NCBI RefSeq assembly: GCF_030687495.1
Contig: NZ_CP117435.1
Span: 6,018,501 to 6,082,500, forward strand
Direction of reading: 5' to 3'
Source of the DNA: Pseudomonas sp. FP453
GTDB lineage: Bacteria > Pseudomonadota > Gammaproteobacteria > Pseudomonadales > Pseudomonadaceae
DNA length: 64,000 nt
Shown in pieces: positions 38,679-46,194 of this stretch. The notes beneath the pieces are model-generated. The model worked only from the letters and a program-made list of their open reading frames with translations. It made no database searches and had not been told where the DNA came from. Both the position numbers and the translations under genes were made by a program. The first letter of the stretch is position 1. The number at the start of each line of letters is the position of its first letter.

Positions 38679-40103
38679 ATGACCCTCTATGTGAACCTCG
38701 CCGAACTATTGGGCACCCGTATCGAACAAGGCTTCTATCGCCCCGGCGATCGCCTGCCCTCCGTACGGGCCTTGAGCGTGGAACACGGGGTCAGCCTGAG
38801 CACCGTGCAACAGGCCTATCGTTTGCTGGAAGACAACGGCATGGCGATGCCCAAGCCCAAGTCCGGCTACTTTGTGCCGGTCGGCCGCGAGCTGCCGGCC
38901 CTGCCAGAGATCGGGCGCCCGGCCCAACGCCCGGTGGATATTTCCCAGTGGGACCAGGTGCTGGAACTGATTCGCGCTGTCCCGCGCAAAGATGTCATAC
39001 AGATGGGCCGAGGCATGCCGGATGTATTGTCGCCGACCCTCAAGCCCCTGCTGCGCAGCCTGGCCCGCGTGAGCCGTCGCCAGGATCTGCCGGGGCTGTA
39101 TTACGACAACATCATGGGCTGTATGGAATTGCGTGAGCAGATCGCCCGACTGTCATTGGATTCCGGCTGCCAACTGAACGCCGACGACATCGTGATCACC
39201 ACCGGCTGCCACGAGGCACTGTCCGCCAGCATCCACGCCATTTGTGAGCCCGGGGATATCGTCGCGGTGGACTCGCCGAGCTTTCACGGCGCCATGCAAA
39301 CCCTCAAGGGCCTGGGCATGAAAGCCCTGGAAATCCCCACCGACCCCATCACCGGTATCAGCCTCGAAGCCCTGGAACTGGCCCTGGAGCAGTGGCCGAT
39401 CAAGGTCATCCAGCTCACCCCCAACTGCAACAACCCCCTGGGCTACATCATGCCGGAGGCACGCAAGCGGGCCCTGCTGACCCTGGCCCAGCGCTTTGAC
39501 GTGGCGATCATCGAAGACGATGTGTATGGCGAATTGGCCTACAGCTACCCGCGCCCGCGCACGATCAAATCCTTCGACGAAGATGGCCGCGTGTTGCTGT
39601 GCAGTTCGTTCTCGAAAACCCTGGCCCCCGGCCTGCGCATTGGCTGGGTGGCGCCGGGACGTTACCTGGAACGGGTGCTGCACATGAAATACATCAGCAC
39701 CGGCTCCACCGCGACCCAACCGCAGATCGCCATTGCCGAGTTCCTAAAAAGCGGGCATTTCGAACCACATTTGCGGCGGATGCGTACCCAATACCAGCGT
39801 AATCGCGACTTGATGCTCGACTGGGTCAGCCGTTACTTCCCTGCGGGTACGCGGGCCAGTCGCCCTCAAGGCAGCTTTATGCTGTGGATCGAGCTGCCTG
39901 ACGGCTTCGATACGCTGAAGCTCAACCGGATGCTGATGGAACAAGCCGTACAGGTGGCCGTGGGCAGTATCTTTTCGGCGTCCGGCAAGTACCGGAACTG
40001 CCTGCGCATGAACTACGCTGCCAAGCCAACCCCGCAGATTGAAGAAGCCGTGCGCAAGGTCGGCGCTGCCGCGATCAAGCTGCTGGCCGACACGGTGGAC
40101 TGA
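38679..40103 (+). CDS. MocR-type GntR regulator with aminotransferase domain
   Basis: Encodes 474 residues. N-terminal GntR winged helix (about 5-70: GFYRPGDRLPSVRALSVEHG and STVQQAYRLLEDNG). Class I/II aminotransferase-like domain from about 95: TPNCNNPLGYIMP near 248-260, EDDVYGELAYSYP near 279-291, and the PLP lysine in CSSFSKTLAPGLRIGW near residue 312. MocR proteins regulate transcription using PLP adducts as signals. This one is closer to the YdcR/PA5283 type than the paralogue at 18712. Its target is not evident; it stands alone, with the lipoprotein gene following after about 60 bases. Confidence 0.9.
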   Translation: MTLYVNLAELLGTRIEQGFYRPGDRLPSVRALSVEHGVSLSTVQQAYRLLEDNGMAMPKPKSGYFVPVGRELPALPEIGRPAQRPVDISQWDQVLELIRAVPRKDVIQMGRGMPDVLSPTLKPLLRSLARVSRRQDLPGLYYDNIMGCMELREQIARLSLDSGCQLNADDIVITTGCHEALSASIHAICEPGDIVAVDSPSFHGAMQTLKGLGMKALEIPTDPITGISLEALELALEQWPIKVIQLTPNCNNPLGYIMPEARKRALLTLAQRFDVAIIEDDVYGELAYSYPRPRTIKSFDEDGRVLLCSSFSKTLAPGLRIGWVAPGRYLERVLHMKYISTGSTATQPQIAIAEFLKSGHFEPHLRRMRTQYQRNRDLMLDWVSRYFPAGTRASRPQGSFMLWIELPDGFDTLKLNRMLMEQAVQVAVGSIFSASGKYRNCLRMNYAAKPTPQIEEAVRKVGAAAIKLLADTVD

Positions 40104-40165
40104 CCTTTCGCGGGAAATAGCCGTCATATGCCTACAACCGCCCTGACCCGGAAGCGACCCCCTTG

Positions 40166-41725
40166 ATGATTCGACGGCTACTCCCGCTTCTCCTGCTGGG
40201 CGCCCTGGGCGGCTGCGCCACGGTGACCACACCGCGCATCCCCAGCGACGCCCTGCCCGCCGCACAGTCGTCATTCGGCCGCTCGATCCAGGCCCAGGCC
40301 GCCCCTTACCAGGGCCGCTCCGGGTTTCGCCTGCTGCCCAACAGCAGCGAAGCCTTCATGGCCCGCGCCGAATTGATCCGCAACGCCCAGACCAGCCTCG
40401 ATTTGCAGTACTACATCGTCCACGACGGCATCAGCACGCGCATGCTCGTGGATGAGTTGCTCAAGGCGGCTGACCGTGGCGTGCGCATTCGCATCCTGCT
40501 GGACGACACCACCAGCGACGGCCTCGACCAGATCATCGCCACCCTCGCCGCCCATCCCAAGATCGAAATTCGCCTGTTCAACCCGCTGCACCTGGGGCGC
40601 AGCACCGGCGTGACGCGGGCGATGGGGCGCCTGTTCAACCTGTCGCTGCAACACCGGCGCATGCACAACAAGCTGTGGCTGGCCGACAACAGTGTGGCCA
40701 TCGTCGGCGGGCGCAATTTGGGCGATGAGTATTTCGACGCCGAGCCCAACCTGAACTTCACCGACATCGACATGCTCAGCGTGGGCCCGGTGGCCGAGCA
40801 GCTCGGGCACAGCTTCGACCAGTACTGGAACAGCGCGCTGAGCAAGCCGATTGACGACTTCGTCTCCAACGCCCCGTCCAAAGGCGATCTGGCCGCCGCG
40901 CGCGTGCGCCTGGAAGCGTCCCTGGCGGAATCACGCCAGCAGAACCACGCGCTGTACAACCGCCTGCGCACCTACCAGACCCAGCCCCGCATGGACATCT
41001 GGCGGCGCGAGCTGATCTGGGCCTGGAACCAGGCGCTGTGGGATGCGCCGAGCAAAGTGCTGGCCACCGCCGAACCCGACCCTCGATTGCTGCTGACCAC
41101 CCAACTAGCGCCGGAACTGGAGGGGGTCAACCACGAGCTGATGATGATCTCGGCGTACTTTGTGCCGGGCGAACCGGGGCTGGTGTACTTGACCGGTCGC
41201 GCGGACGCGGGGGTGTCGGTGAGCCTGCTGACCAACTCGCTGGAAGCCACCGACGTGCCGGCCGTGCACGGTGGCTATGCGCCGTACCGCAAGGCGCTGC
41301 TGGAACATGGGGTGAAACTCTATGAGTTGCGCCGCCAACCGGGTGATGGCGGCGGCAGCGGGCCGCATCTGTTTCGACGTGGCACCTACCGAGGCTCGGA
41401 TTCGAGCCTGCACAGCAAGGCAATGATCTTTGATCGGGAAAAATCCTTCATCGGCTCGTTCAATTTCGACCCGCGCTCGGTGCTGTGGAACACCGAGGTG
41501 GGTGTGCTGGTGGACAGTCCCGAGTTGGCGGAGCACGTGCGCAACCTGGCCTCGCAGGGCATGGCGCCGGCGTTGAGTTATGAGGCGAAGTTGCTGGATG
41601 GCCAGGTGGTGTGGGTGACCGAGGATAACGGCCAACTGCACACATTGCCCCGTGAGCCGGGCAGTTGGTGGCGGCGGTTCAATGCATGGTTCGCCACTAG
41701 CGTGGGACTGGAACGCATGCTCTAA
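40166..41725 (+). CDS. Phospholipase D-like lipoprotein (cardiolipin synthase-type)
   Basis: Encodes 519 residues from the ATG at 40166; a TTG one codon earlier is possible. The N-terminal MIRRLLPLLLLGALGGC is a lipoprotein signal with the lipidated cysteine near residue 17. Two HKD motifs define the phospholipase D superfamily: HNKLWLADNSVAIVGGRN near residues 167-184 and HSKAMIFDREKSFIGSFN near 416-433. The layout matches E. coli ClsC/YmdC, which makes cardiolipin from phosphatidylglycerol and phosphatidylethanolamine, but ClsC is not a lipoprotein and usually needs a partner (YmdB) not seen here. It therefore probably acts at the periplasmic face on phospholipids; the exact reaction is open. 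Confidence 0.87.
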   Translation: MIRRLLPLLLLGALGGCATVTTPRIPSDALPAAQSSFGRSIQAQAAPYQGRSGFRLLPNSSEAFMARAELIRNAQTSLDLQYYIVHDGISTRMLVDELLKAADRGVRIRILLDDTTSDGLDQIIATLAAHPKIEIRLFNPLHLGRSTGVTRAMGRLFNLSLQHRRMHNKLWLADNSVAIVGGRNLGDEYFDAEPNLNFTDIDMLSVGPVAEQLGHSFDQYWNSALSKPIDDFVSNAPSKGDLAAARVRLEASLAESRQQNHALYNRLRTYQTQPRMDIWRRELIWAWNQALWDAPSKVLATAEPDPRLLLTTQLAPELEGVNHELMMISAYFVPGEPGLVYLTGRADAGVSVSLLTNSLEATDVPAVHGGYAPYRKALLEHGVKLYELRRQPGDGGGSGPHLFRRGTYRGSDSSLHSKAMIFDREKSFIGSFNFDPRSVLWNTEVGVLVDSPELAEHVRNLASQGMAPALSYEAKLLDGQVVWVTEDNGQLHTLPREPGSWWRRFNAWFATSVGLERML

Positions 41726-41742
41726 AAACACCACCGTTCCAC

Positions 41743-41833
41743 TGTGGGAGCTGGCTTGCCTGCGATGGCGGTGGGTCAGTCGCCAGCTGCTTCGCCTGAC
41801 ACACCCTCATCGCAGGCAAGCCAGCTCCCACAG
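41743..41833. repeat. REP doublet (inverted pair)
   Basis: Two inverted copies with core GTGGGAGCTGGCTTGCC separated by about 40 bases, between the convergent ends of the lipoprotein and MFS genes. Confidence 0.9.
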
Positions 41834-41849
41834 TTGACCGTATTTCAAA

Positions 41850-42992
41850 TCAGGCTGGCTGCGTTACGCCGAACGCCCCTTGGCGCAGCAGCAACACCAC
41901 CAACCCCAACGCACCCGCCGCCATCAACCACGGCAACGCATGCCCGCTGATCCACTGGCTCCCCGCCCCTGCCACCAACGGCCCGATCAGGCAACCGATG
42001 CCCCACAACTGCGCCACATGGGCATTCGCCCGCACCAGCGCATCATCGCGGTAACGCTCGCCGATCAGAATCAGCGACAGCGTGAACAAGCCGCCAGCAC
42101 TGGCACCGAACACCACCCACACCGGCCAGATCAGCGGCGTGTGCAGCAGCACCGGAATGGCCAGGCTCGACGCCAGCAACAGCACCGCGCACGCCAGGAA
42201 CAGCGAGCGGCGCGGCAAGTAGTCGGCCAGTGCGCCGATGGGCAATTGCAGCAACGCATCGCCGACGACCACGGTGCTGACCATCGCCAGGGCGATCTCG
42301 GCAGTGAAGCCCTGCTGCAGGCAATACACCGGCAGCAGTGTCAGAATCATCGCCTCGAACGCGGCGAACAATGCCACCGCCCAGGCAATCGCCGGCAGGC
42401 TCCGACAGAAGCGCCACAGGTCGACGAAAGTCACGCTGAACGACTCGGCGGTCGGTGCGCCAGAGCGCCCCAGCAACAACACTGGCGCGACCACCAACAG
42501 GCCAACGCCGACCCAGAAACCGTAATCGTGGTCGGTGCCGATCACGCCCAACAGCAACGGCCCGGACAGCTGGCTCAGGGCATAACTGCAGCCATACAAC
42601 GCCACCAGCCGGCCACGCCACTGCTCGACCACCAGTTGGTTGATCCAGCTTTCGCCGAGGATAAACACGATGGTCAGGATCACCCCGATCATCAGCCGCA
42701 GCACCAGCCACACCGGGTAGCTGGGCAAGATTGCCAGCAAGCCGATGGACACCGCACCGGCCCACAGGCACAGGCGCATCAGGTTGGCAGTGCCCAGCCA
42801 GGAGGCCATGCGGCTGGAGATCTTCGCCCCCAGTAGTACGCCAAAGGCCGGCATCGCGGCCATCACACCGATGGCGAAGCTGCCGTAGCCCCAGCCTTCA
42901 AGGCGCAGGGACACCAGCGGCATGCTGACACCCAGGGCCAGGCCGACGCTGAGTACCGACGCCAGGACGGCGAAATAAGTCGCCCAACGCAT
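41850..42992 (-). CDS. MFS transporter
   Basis: Encodes 380 residues from the ATG at 42992 (MRWATYFAVLASVLSVGLALG), which has a GGAG site; the longer frame starts inside the REP cluster. Twelve hydrophobic segments are visible with a central loop near residue 190 (GRSGAPTAESFSVTF). The conserved inter-helix motif appears as GAKISSRMASWLG near 55-67 and GALADYLPRRS near 241-251. It belongs to the group that includes YcaD-like putative transporters; the substrate is unknown. It is followed and preceded by REP pairs, so it is probably a single-gene unit. Confidence 0.88.
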   Translation of the reverse strand: MRWATYFAVLASVLSVGLALGVSMPLVSLRLEGWGYGSFAIGVMAAMPAFGVLLGAKISSRMASWLGTANLMRLCLWAGAVSIGLLAILPSYPVWLVLRLMIGVILTIVFILGESWINQLVVEQWRGRLVALYGCSYALSQLSGPLLLGVIGTDHDYGFWVGVGLLVVAPVLLLGRSGAPTAESFSVTFVDLWRFCRSLPAIAWAVALFAAFEAMILTLLPVYCLQQGFTAEIALAMVSTVVVGDALLQLPIGALADYLPRRSLFLACAVLLLASSLAIPVLLHTPLIWPVWVVFGASAGGLFTLSLILIGERYRDDALVRANAHVAQLWGIGCLIGPLVAGAGSQWISGHALPWLMAAGALGLVVLLLRQGAFGVTQPA

Positions 42993-43034
42993 TTCCACGC
43001 TCCTGTGGATAACTTTCAGAACACACAAAACAAC

Positions 43035-43157
43035 TGTGGGAGCGGGCTTGTGTGGGAGCCGGGCTTGCCCGCGATGCAGGCACCTCGGTGTGTCAGTCAC
43101 ACCGGGGTGATGCTATCGCAGGCAAGCCAGCTCCCACACAAAAGCCGGCTCCCACAT
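43035..43157. repeat. Nested, compound REP cluster
   Basis: Four REP-like units in one block: GTGGGAGCGGGCTTG directly followed by GTGGGAGCCGGGCTTGCCC, then after about 33 bases an inverted GCAGGCAAGCCAGCTCCCAC, then a fourth partial inverted unit GCCGGCTCCCACA. It looks like one doublet inserted within or built onto another. It lies between the MFS gene start and the aldehyde dehydrogenase stop. Confidence 0.85.
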
Positions 43158-43177
43158 TATTTGCCCTGCGGTGTTGC

Positions 43178-44671
43178 TTAGAGCTTGATCCAGGTGGATT
43201 TCAGCTCGGTGTATTTGTCGAACGCATGCAGCGACTTGTCGCGGCCATTACCCGACTGCTTGAAGCCACCAAACGGGGCGGTCATATCGCCGCCGTCGTA
43301 TTGGTTGACCCACACGCTACCGGCGCGCAGGGCCTTGGCGGTCAGGTGCGCCTTGGAAATATCCGCCGTCCACACCGCTGCGGCCAGGCCATAGATGGTG
43401 TCGTTGGCAATGGCGACGGCTTCTTCGGCGCTGTCGAAGGTGATCACCGACAGGACCGGCCCGAAGATCTCTTCCTTGGCGATCTTCATCGCGTTGGTCA
43501 CACCGTCGAAAATCGTCGGTTCGACGTAGGTGCCGCCGGTTTCTTCCAGGGTGCGCTTGCCGCCCGCGACCAATTTGGCGCCGTCGGCGTGGCCGGCTTC
43601 GATGTAGGACAGCACGGTATTCATCTGCTGGGTGTCCACCAGCGCGCCGACGTTGGTGGCCGGGTCCAGCGGGTTGCCTGGCTTCCAGCCCTTGAGGGCT
43701 TCGATCACCAGGGGCAGGAACTTGTCCTTGATCGAGCGCTCGACGAGCAGGCGCGAACCGGCGGTGCAGACTTCGCCCTGGTTGAAGGCGATGGCACCGG
43801 CGGCGGATTCGGCGGCAGCTTGCAGGTCCGGGGCGTCGGCGAACACGATGTTCGGGCTCTTGCCGCCGGCTTCCAGCCACACGCGCTTCATGTTCGATTC
43901 ACCGGAGCGGATCAACAGTTGCTTGGCGATCTTGGTAGAGCCGGTAAACACCAGGGTATCGACGTCCATGTGCAGCGCCAGCGCGTTGCCCACGGTGTGG
44001 CCGTAACCCGGCAGTACGTTGAATACGCCTTTTGGAATACCCGCTTCAACGGCCAGGGCAGCGATGCGGATGGCGGTCAGTGGGGATTTTTCGGACGGCT
44101 TGAGTATCACCGAGTTACCGGTGGACAGCGCCGGGCCGAGCTTCCAGCAGGCCATCATCAGGGGGAAGTTCCACGGCACGATGGCGGCGACAACGCCGAC
44201 TGGCTCGCGTGTCACCAGGCCGAGCTGGTCGTGGGGGGTGGCCGCGACTTCATCGTAGATCTTGTCGATGGCCTCGCCGCTCCAGCTCAACGCGTTGGCG
44301 GCGCCGGGCACGTCGATATTCAGGGAGTCGCTGATCGGCTTGCCCATGTCCAGGGTTTCCAACAGCGCCAGCTCTTCGGCGTTGGCCTTGAGCAGCGCAG
44401 CGAAACGGATCATGGTGGCTTTGCGTTTGGCCGGCGCCAAGCGCGACCAGACACCGGAATTGAAAGTGGCGCGGGCATTTTCCACGGCGCGCTGGGCGTC
44501 AGCGGCGTCACAGCTGGCAACAGTGGCCAGCAAGCGGCCATCGACCGGACTGATGCATTCGAAGGTGTCGCCGGAAACGGCGTGGGTGTACTCGCCATTG
44601 AGGTAGGCGCGGCCTTCGATCTTCAGGTCCTTGGCGCGTTGTTCCCAGTCGGCACGGGTCAGGGTGGTCAT
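43178..44671 (-). CDS. pauC: NAD(P)-dependent aldehyde dehydrogenase (PauC/KauB-like)
   Basis: Encodes 497 residues of the ALDH superfamily. The catalytic glutamate is in WLEAGGKSPNIVF near residue 267 and the catalytic cysteine in FNQGEVCTAGSRL near residue 302; the NAD-binding FTGSTKIAKQL block is near 243-253 and PWNFPLMM near 167-174. In P. aeruginosa the gene in this position, PA5312 (pauC, also called kauB), oxidises gamma-glutamyl-aminobutyraldehyde from polyamines and 4-guanidinobutyraldehyde from arginine. The substrate here is inferred from that context and from the oxidoreductase at 36995. Divergent from the cupin gene at 44902. Confidence 0.88.
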   Translation of the reverse strand: MTTLTRADWEQRAKDLKIEGRAYLNGEYTHAVSGDTFECISPVDGRLLATVASCDAADAQRAVENARATFNSGVWSRLAPAKRKATMIRFAALLKANAEELALLETLDMGKPISDSLNIDVPGAANALSWSGEAIDKIYDEVAATPHDQLGLVTREPVGVVAAIVPWNFPLMMACWKLGPALSTGNSVILKPSEKSPLTAIRIAALAVEAGIPKGVFNVLPGYGHTVGNALALHMDVDTLVFTGSTKIAKQLLIRSGESNMKRVWLEAGGKSPNIVFADAPDLQAAAESAAGAIAFNQGEVCTAGSRLLVERSIKDKFLPLVIEALKGWKPGNPLDPATNVGALVDTQQMNTVLSYIEAGHADGAKLVAGGKRTLEETGGTYVEPTIFDGVTNAMKIAKEEIFGPVLSVITFDSAEEAVAIANDTIYGLAAAVWTADISKAHLTAKALRAGSVWVNQYDGGDMTAPFGGFKQSGNGRDKSLHAFDKYTELKSTWIKL

Positions 44672-44839
44672 GCGAGTGTCCTCCTCTTATTGAATACAAG
44701 GGCCAGGCGATGTCCCCCGGCAACCTCAAAGAATTCTTGCCCGGCCAGCCTGCTGTTCGGCTCAAGGCAGCTGCCACCCTAAACCAGCGGCTGGGGATGT
44801 TTCAATATATTTGACATAACGCCGGCAAACGCCCTTGCG

Positions 44840-44859
44840 ATGTTCATTTTAATAAACAT
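44840..44859. promoter_or_regulatory. Palindrome in the aldehyde dehydrogenase / cupin gap
   Basis: An AT-rich inverted repeat: TGTTCATT, two-base centre, AATAAACA (one mismatch between arms), extended by one matched pair on each side. It lies 42 bases before the cupin start and about 170 before the dehydrogenase start. A consensus TTGACA hexamer sits at 44811. Size and symmetry fit a dimeric regulator site, possibly PauR, but this is inference. Confidence 0.4.
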
Positions 44860-44901
44860 AGACTTTGGGCTCCCCAACCGCAGGCCAGACGGGACACGCA
44901 C

Positions 44902-45264
44902 ATGAACATCCAGGACATCGTCGACTTCAGCCAAGCCAAGACCCCCGCCGACCGTTACCGCCCCGCCGCCGAGAAAATCCTCAAGGGCGACCCCGAGCAA
45001 ACGATCTACAACCACTACAACAGCCCGTGCGGCCAGATGAGCGCGGGCGTCTGGGAAGGTGAAGTCGGGCAGTGGAAGGTCAACTACACCGAGCACGAAT
45101 ACTGCGAGATTGTGCAGGGCGTTTCGGTATTGCGCGATGCGGACGGCAACGCCAAGACCTTGCGCAGTGGCGACCGCTTCGTGATCCCGGCCGGTTTCAG
45201 CGGCACCTGGGAAGTGCTGGAGCCGTGCCGCAAGATCTACGTGGTGTTTGAACAGAAGGCCTGA
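44902..45264 (+). CDS. Cupin domain-containing protein (DUF861-type)
   Basis: Encodes 120 residues. A short N-terminal part (MNIQDIVDFSQAKTPADRYR) precedes a single cupin barrel of the ethanolamine-utilisation EutQ-like or DUF861 type: WKVNYTEHEYCEIVQGVSVL near 58-77 is the first cupin motif and GDRFVIPAGFSGTWEVLE near 90-107 the second. The metal-binding histidine set is incomplete, so it may be a binding or regulatory protein rather than an oxygenase. Divergent from the aldehyde dehydrogenase gene, it may share polyamine regulation. A bidirectional terminator follows. Confidence 0.85.
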   Translation: MNIQDIVDFSQAKTPADRYRPAAEKILKGDPEQTIYNHYNSPCGQMSAGVWEGEVGQWKVNYTEHEYCEIVQGVSVLRDADGNAKTLRSGDRFVIPAGFSGTWEVLEPCRKIYVVFEQKA

Positions 45265-45280
45265 TCAGCAAATCCCAGAC

Positions 45281-45317
45281 AAAAAAAAGCCCGCATCGTG
45301 AGATACGGGCTTTTTTT
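45281..45317. terminator. Bidirectional terminator, cupin gene / rpmG
   Basis: A 10-base stem with one mismatch (AGCCCGCATC with GATACGGGCT), flanked by eight A residues on the left and seven T residues on the right. It can end both the cupin message and the rpmB-rpmG message. Confidence 0.88.
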
Positions 45318-45335
45318 CACAAGGAAGAAAATCAA

Positions 45336-45491
45336 TTACTTGATTTTGCCTTCTTTGTAGATCACGTGCTTGCGAACGCGCGGGTCGAACATTTTCTTTT
45401 CGAGCTTGTCCGGGGTAGTACGCTTGTTCTTGTCGGTAGTGTAGAAGTGACCAGTACCGGCGCTAGAGATCATTCGAATCAATTCACGCAT
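45336..45491 (-). CDS. rpmG: 50S ribosomal protein L33
   Basis: Encodes 51 residues, [20 protein letters not shown] through YKEGKIK, the normal length of bacterial L33. It sits in the large subunit near the E site. It has no cysteines, so it is the zinc-independent (C-) form; no zinc-type paralogue is in the window. The gene lies 11 bases after rpmB on the same strand with an AGGAG-type site (read on the minus strand AAGGAGCTCT), forming the usual rpmB-rpmG operon. Confidence 0.97.
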   Translation of the reverse strand: MRELIRMISSAGTGHFYTTDKNKRTTPDKLEKKMFDPRVRKHVIYKEGKIK

Positions 45492-45502
45492 GATAGAGCT
45501 CC

Positions 45503-45736
45503 TTAGATCTTGCCAGCGCGGCGGATTTCGGCCAGCACGACAGTGATGCCACGCTTGTCGATGATGCGCATGCCTTTAGCAGATACGCGCAGACGAACAA
45601 AACGTTTCTCTTCTTCAACCCAGAAGCGGTGATGCTGCAGGTTTGGCAGGAAACGACGACGGGTTTTGTTATTTGCGTGGGAAATGTTATTCCCAGTCAC
45701 CGGACCCTTACCGGTAACTTGACATACTCTCGACAT
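45503..45736 (-). CDS. rpmB: 50S ribosomal protein L28
   Basis: Encodes 77 residues starting [20 protein letters not shown] and ending IRRAGKI, standard L28 length. The motif [16 protein letters not shown] is the L28 signature near residues 19-34. Only one cysteine is present, so it lacks the four-cysteine zinc site and is the zinc-independent type. It opens the rpmB-rpmG operon and is preceded by a 140-base leader and a good sigma-70 promoter. Confidence 0.97.
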   Translation of the reverse strand: MSRVCQVTGKGPVTGNNISHANNKTRRRFLPNLQHHRFWVEEEKRFVRLRVSAKGMRIIDKRGITVVLAEIRRAGKI

Positions 45737-46194
45737 GCCTCAGCCCTCTAAAACCACATGCCCAACCCGGCATGGGTTGGCCGCTTAATCTCTCAGTCAT
45801 TTGGCGCCAGGCGCCGCGTTTCTTTAGGGTCTTACCGGCTACACCTACAAGCGAAGGAACCGGGCCCCTAGAAAAGAGCGCTGCTTTATACCAGAAAGAC
45901 CCTAGTGCAACAACAGCCCGTGTGTTTTTACCGGCGTAAATCTAGGCAAAACACACCTGAACCGTTGCCAGGAGGGGCCGCTGTCACAGCCGACCGCTCG
46001 TCGCACCAAATGATTTACAGCGCCCACGCGCACGGCAAAGTGCGCAGCGGAACGCGCTGAGGCGCCATGAAAACAGCATTTGAGGCAAAAGCACAGGCAA
46101 AAATGGACTAGTCATTTACCAATCAGACCTCTACGGTAGGACTTTTCCAGACTGCACTCGCAGATGGGCCTTCGATCTGCAAAGGAAACCAAAC
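45737..46194. other. Intergenic region rpmB / peptide-binding protein gene
   Basis: About 460 bases. The left 140 bases are the rpmB leader, which contains an inverted repeat (CCAACCC-N5-GGGTTGG, 45760-45778) that could be a ribosomal-protein autoregulatory hairpin. The right part carries the promoter of the binding-protein gene; no clear boxes were identified. No protein gene is supported. Confidence 0.45.
45885..45913 (-). promoter_or_regulatory. Candidate sigma-70 promoter of rpmB-rpmG
   Basis: On the minus strand: TTGTTG (-35, 4 of 6), 17-base spacer, TATAAA (-10, 5 of 6). Transcription would start about 140 bases before rpmB. Confidence 0.6.
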
